Below are positions 5,870-6,858 of a stretch of DNA of 6,858 nucleotides, in pieces. Within the stretch, counting starts at the first letter, position 1. The number at the start of each line of letters is the position of its first letter. The translations under genes and the position numbers were made by a program. The notes below the pieces were generated by a model, which worked only from the letters and a program-made list of their open reading frames with translations, was not told the origin of the DNA and ran no database searches. Origin of the DNA: Moraxellaceae bacterium (GTDB lineage Bacteria > Pseudomonadota > Gammaproteobacteria > Pseudomonadales > UBA3067); assembly GCA_002401525.1 (NCBI GenBank), contig NVTH01000226.1, forward strand, positions 1-6,858, given 5' to 3'.

Positions 5870-6858
5870 TACCGCCACTATCTCTTCCGCCAAGCGGTGC
5901 ACAAGACTGGAGTCCTCGCCTTCAACCATTACTCGTACTAAAGGCTCGGTTCCTGACAACCTAAGCAATACCCTACCTTTTCCAGCCAGTGACGCCTCTG
6001 CGTCCTTCACCGCCTCTATCACTTTGGGATCTTCTGACGGATCCTGCACCGCGGACATGCGCACATTCACCAAACGCTGAGGCATTTTGTGCACCGGCTT
6101 AACCAAAGCACGCAATGACTTTTCTTTTCGCACCATCGAAGCCACCACCTGCAACGCCGAAACAATGCCATCTCCAGTAGTGGTTTTGTCCAAACACAAT
6201 ATATGCCCGGAACCTTCGCCCCCCAAAGTCCAATTACGCTTTGCAAGCTCCGCCATAACATAGCGATCTCCTACGCCTGCACGAACGAACTCAACCCCCA
6301 TCTCTCGAAACACCACCTCCAGACCAAAATTGGTCATTAGAGTCCCTACAACGCCCCCAGAAAAATGCCCAGTATCAATATTATCTTGAGCAATCACGTA
6401 TAGTATTTCATCGCCATCAACAATATTGCCTTGATGATCCACCATGATCACCCGATCGCCGTCACCGTCAAAAGCAATCCCAACATCCGCTTGGCAAGCC
6501 AACACTTCTTTAGCCAGCAGCTCTGGAGAAGTGGAACCACAATCGGTATTAATATTGTAACCGTCAGGGTCCACACCCAACGTCACCACTTCAGCACCTA
6601 ACTCATCAAATACCGCAGGCGCAATATGGTAAGTCGCTCCGTTACCACAATCCAGCACCACTTTTAAACCAGAAAAACTCATCGCATAAGGCACGGTACT
6701 TTTGCAAAATTCGATATAACGCCCCCCCGCATCGACAATCCTCGACACTTTGCCGAGGCGGTCCGAAGACGCAGTTTTCATTGGCAGGTCGATATGCCGT
6801 TCAATTTCTGCCTCCAACTCATCGGGCAACTTGCTCCCCTGAGAGGAAAAAAACTTAA
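5849..6858 (-). CDS. glmM: Phosphoglucosamine mutase, 5' end cut by window edge
   Basis: GlmM converts glucosamine-6-phosphate to glucosamine-1-phosphate, a step toward UDP-GlcNAc for peptidoglycan and lipopolysaccharide. The frame is open to the right edge and gives about 335 residues, starting at KFFSSQGSKLPDE, which aligns near residue 112 of the 445-residue E. coli protein. About 111 N-terminal residues, including the phosphoserine loop (SASHNP in E. coli), lie outside the window. Visible motifs are the metal-binding DGDGDR (coding 6452-6469), GEGSGH in the sugar-binding region, LDKTTTGDGI, and the C-terminal phosphate-binding loop RLSGTEPLVRVMVEGED. The TTG at 6827-6829 is an internal leucine codon, not a start. 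The gene ends with a double TGA and is followed after 178 bases by tpiA. Truncation is due to the window, not to mutation. Confidence 0.97.
   Translation of the reverse strand, partial: KFFSSQGSKLPDELEAEIERHIDLPMKTASSDRLGKVSRIVDAGGRYIEFCKSTVPYAMSFSGLKVVLDCGNGATYHIAPAVFDELGAEVVTLGVDPDGYNINTDCGSTSPELLAKEVLACQADVGIAFDGDGDRVIMVDHQGNIVDGDEILYVIAQDNIDTGHFSGGVVGTLMTNFGLEVVFREMGVEFVRAGVGDRYVMAELAKRNWTLGGEGSGHILCLDKTTTGDGIVSALQVVASMVRKEKSLRALVKPVHKMPQRLVNVRMSAVQDPSEDPKVIEAVKDAEASLAGKGRVLLRLSGTEPLVRVMVEGEDSSLVHRLAEEIVAVVRSVVE

Noticed and set aside
5849..6829. A complete 326-codon glmM starting at the TTG at 6827-6829
   Set aside because: The frame remains open upstream to the edge and the added residues KFFSSQGSK match the family, so this is an internal leucine codon in a gene cut by the window.

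Overview
All protein and tRNA genes in this window lie on the minus strand. In transcription order (right to left) they are: glmM (5' end cut by the window edge), tpiA, secG, tRNA-Leu(GAG), tRNA-fMet(CAU), rimP, nusA and infB (3' end cut). This is a conserved housekeeping cluster of Gammaproteobacteria. Having tpiA between glmM and secG is the order I associate with Pseudomonas-like lineages; in Escherichia coli secG follows glmM directly. NusA with two C-terminal acidic repeats and IF2 with two N-terminal IF2_N domains also fit a gammaproteobacterium. The balanced base composition and the protein sequences suggest a Pseudomonadales/Cellvibrionales/Oceanospirillales-type organism, perhaps marine, but the genus cannot be read from the sequence.

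Right part (about 4355-6858): glmM makes glucosamine-1-phosphate for cell-wall precursors. A 178-base gap with a possible promoter and a 14-bp palindrome separates it from tpiA. tpiA, secG and tRNA-Leu are packed with gaps of 5 and 13 bases and look co-transcribed. The 3' end of glmM carries an imperfect in-frame 24-bp tandem duplication that includes a double TGA stop.

Centre (about 3920-4354): tRNA-fMet has a very clear sigma-70 promoter with a G/C-rich discriminator, typical of stable RNA genes, and a 9-bp inverted repeat just upstream. Two intrinsic terminators follow the tRNA before rimP. The rimP-nusA-infB operon therefore probably depends on read-through from the tRNA promoter, an arrangement known from the E. 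coli metY-rimP-nusA-infB operon, where NusA is thought to regulate its own operon.

Left part (1-3914): rimP (30S maturation), nusA (transcription elongation and antitermination) and infB (initiation factor 2) form one operon with gaps of about 30 bases. The functions go together: initiator tRNA, the factor that recruits it to the ribosome, a 30S maturation factor and a transcription factor tied to rRNA synthesis.

I found no mobile element, CRISPR array, phage gene or unknown protein-coding system. The points worth a second look are regulatory and small-scale: the start choice of infB, the terminator that abuts the rimP start, the 1-72 mismatch in tRNA-fMet, the glmM 3' micro-duplication, and the long acidic tail of SecG.
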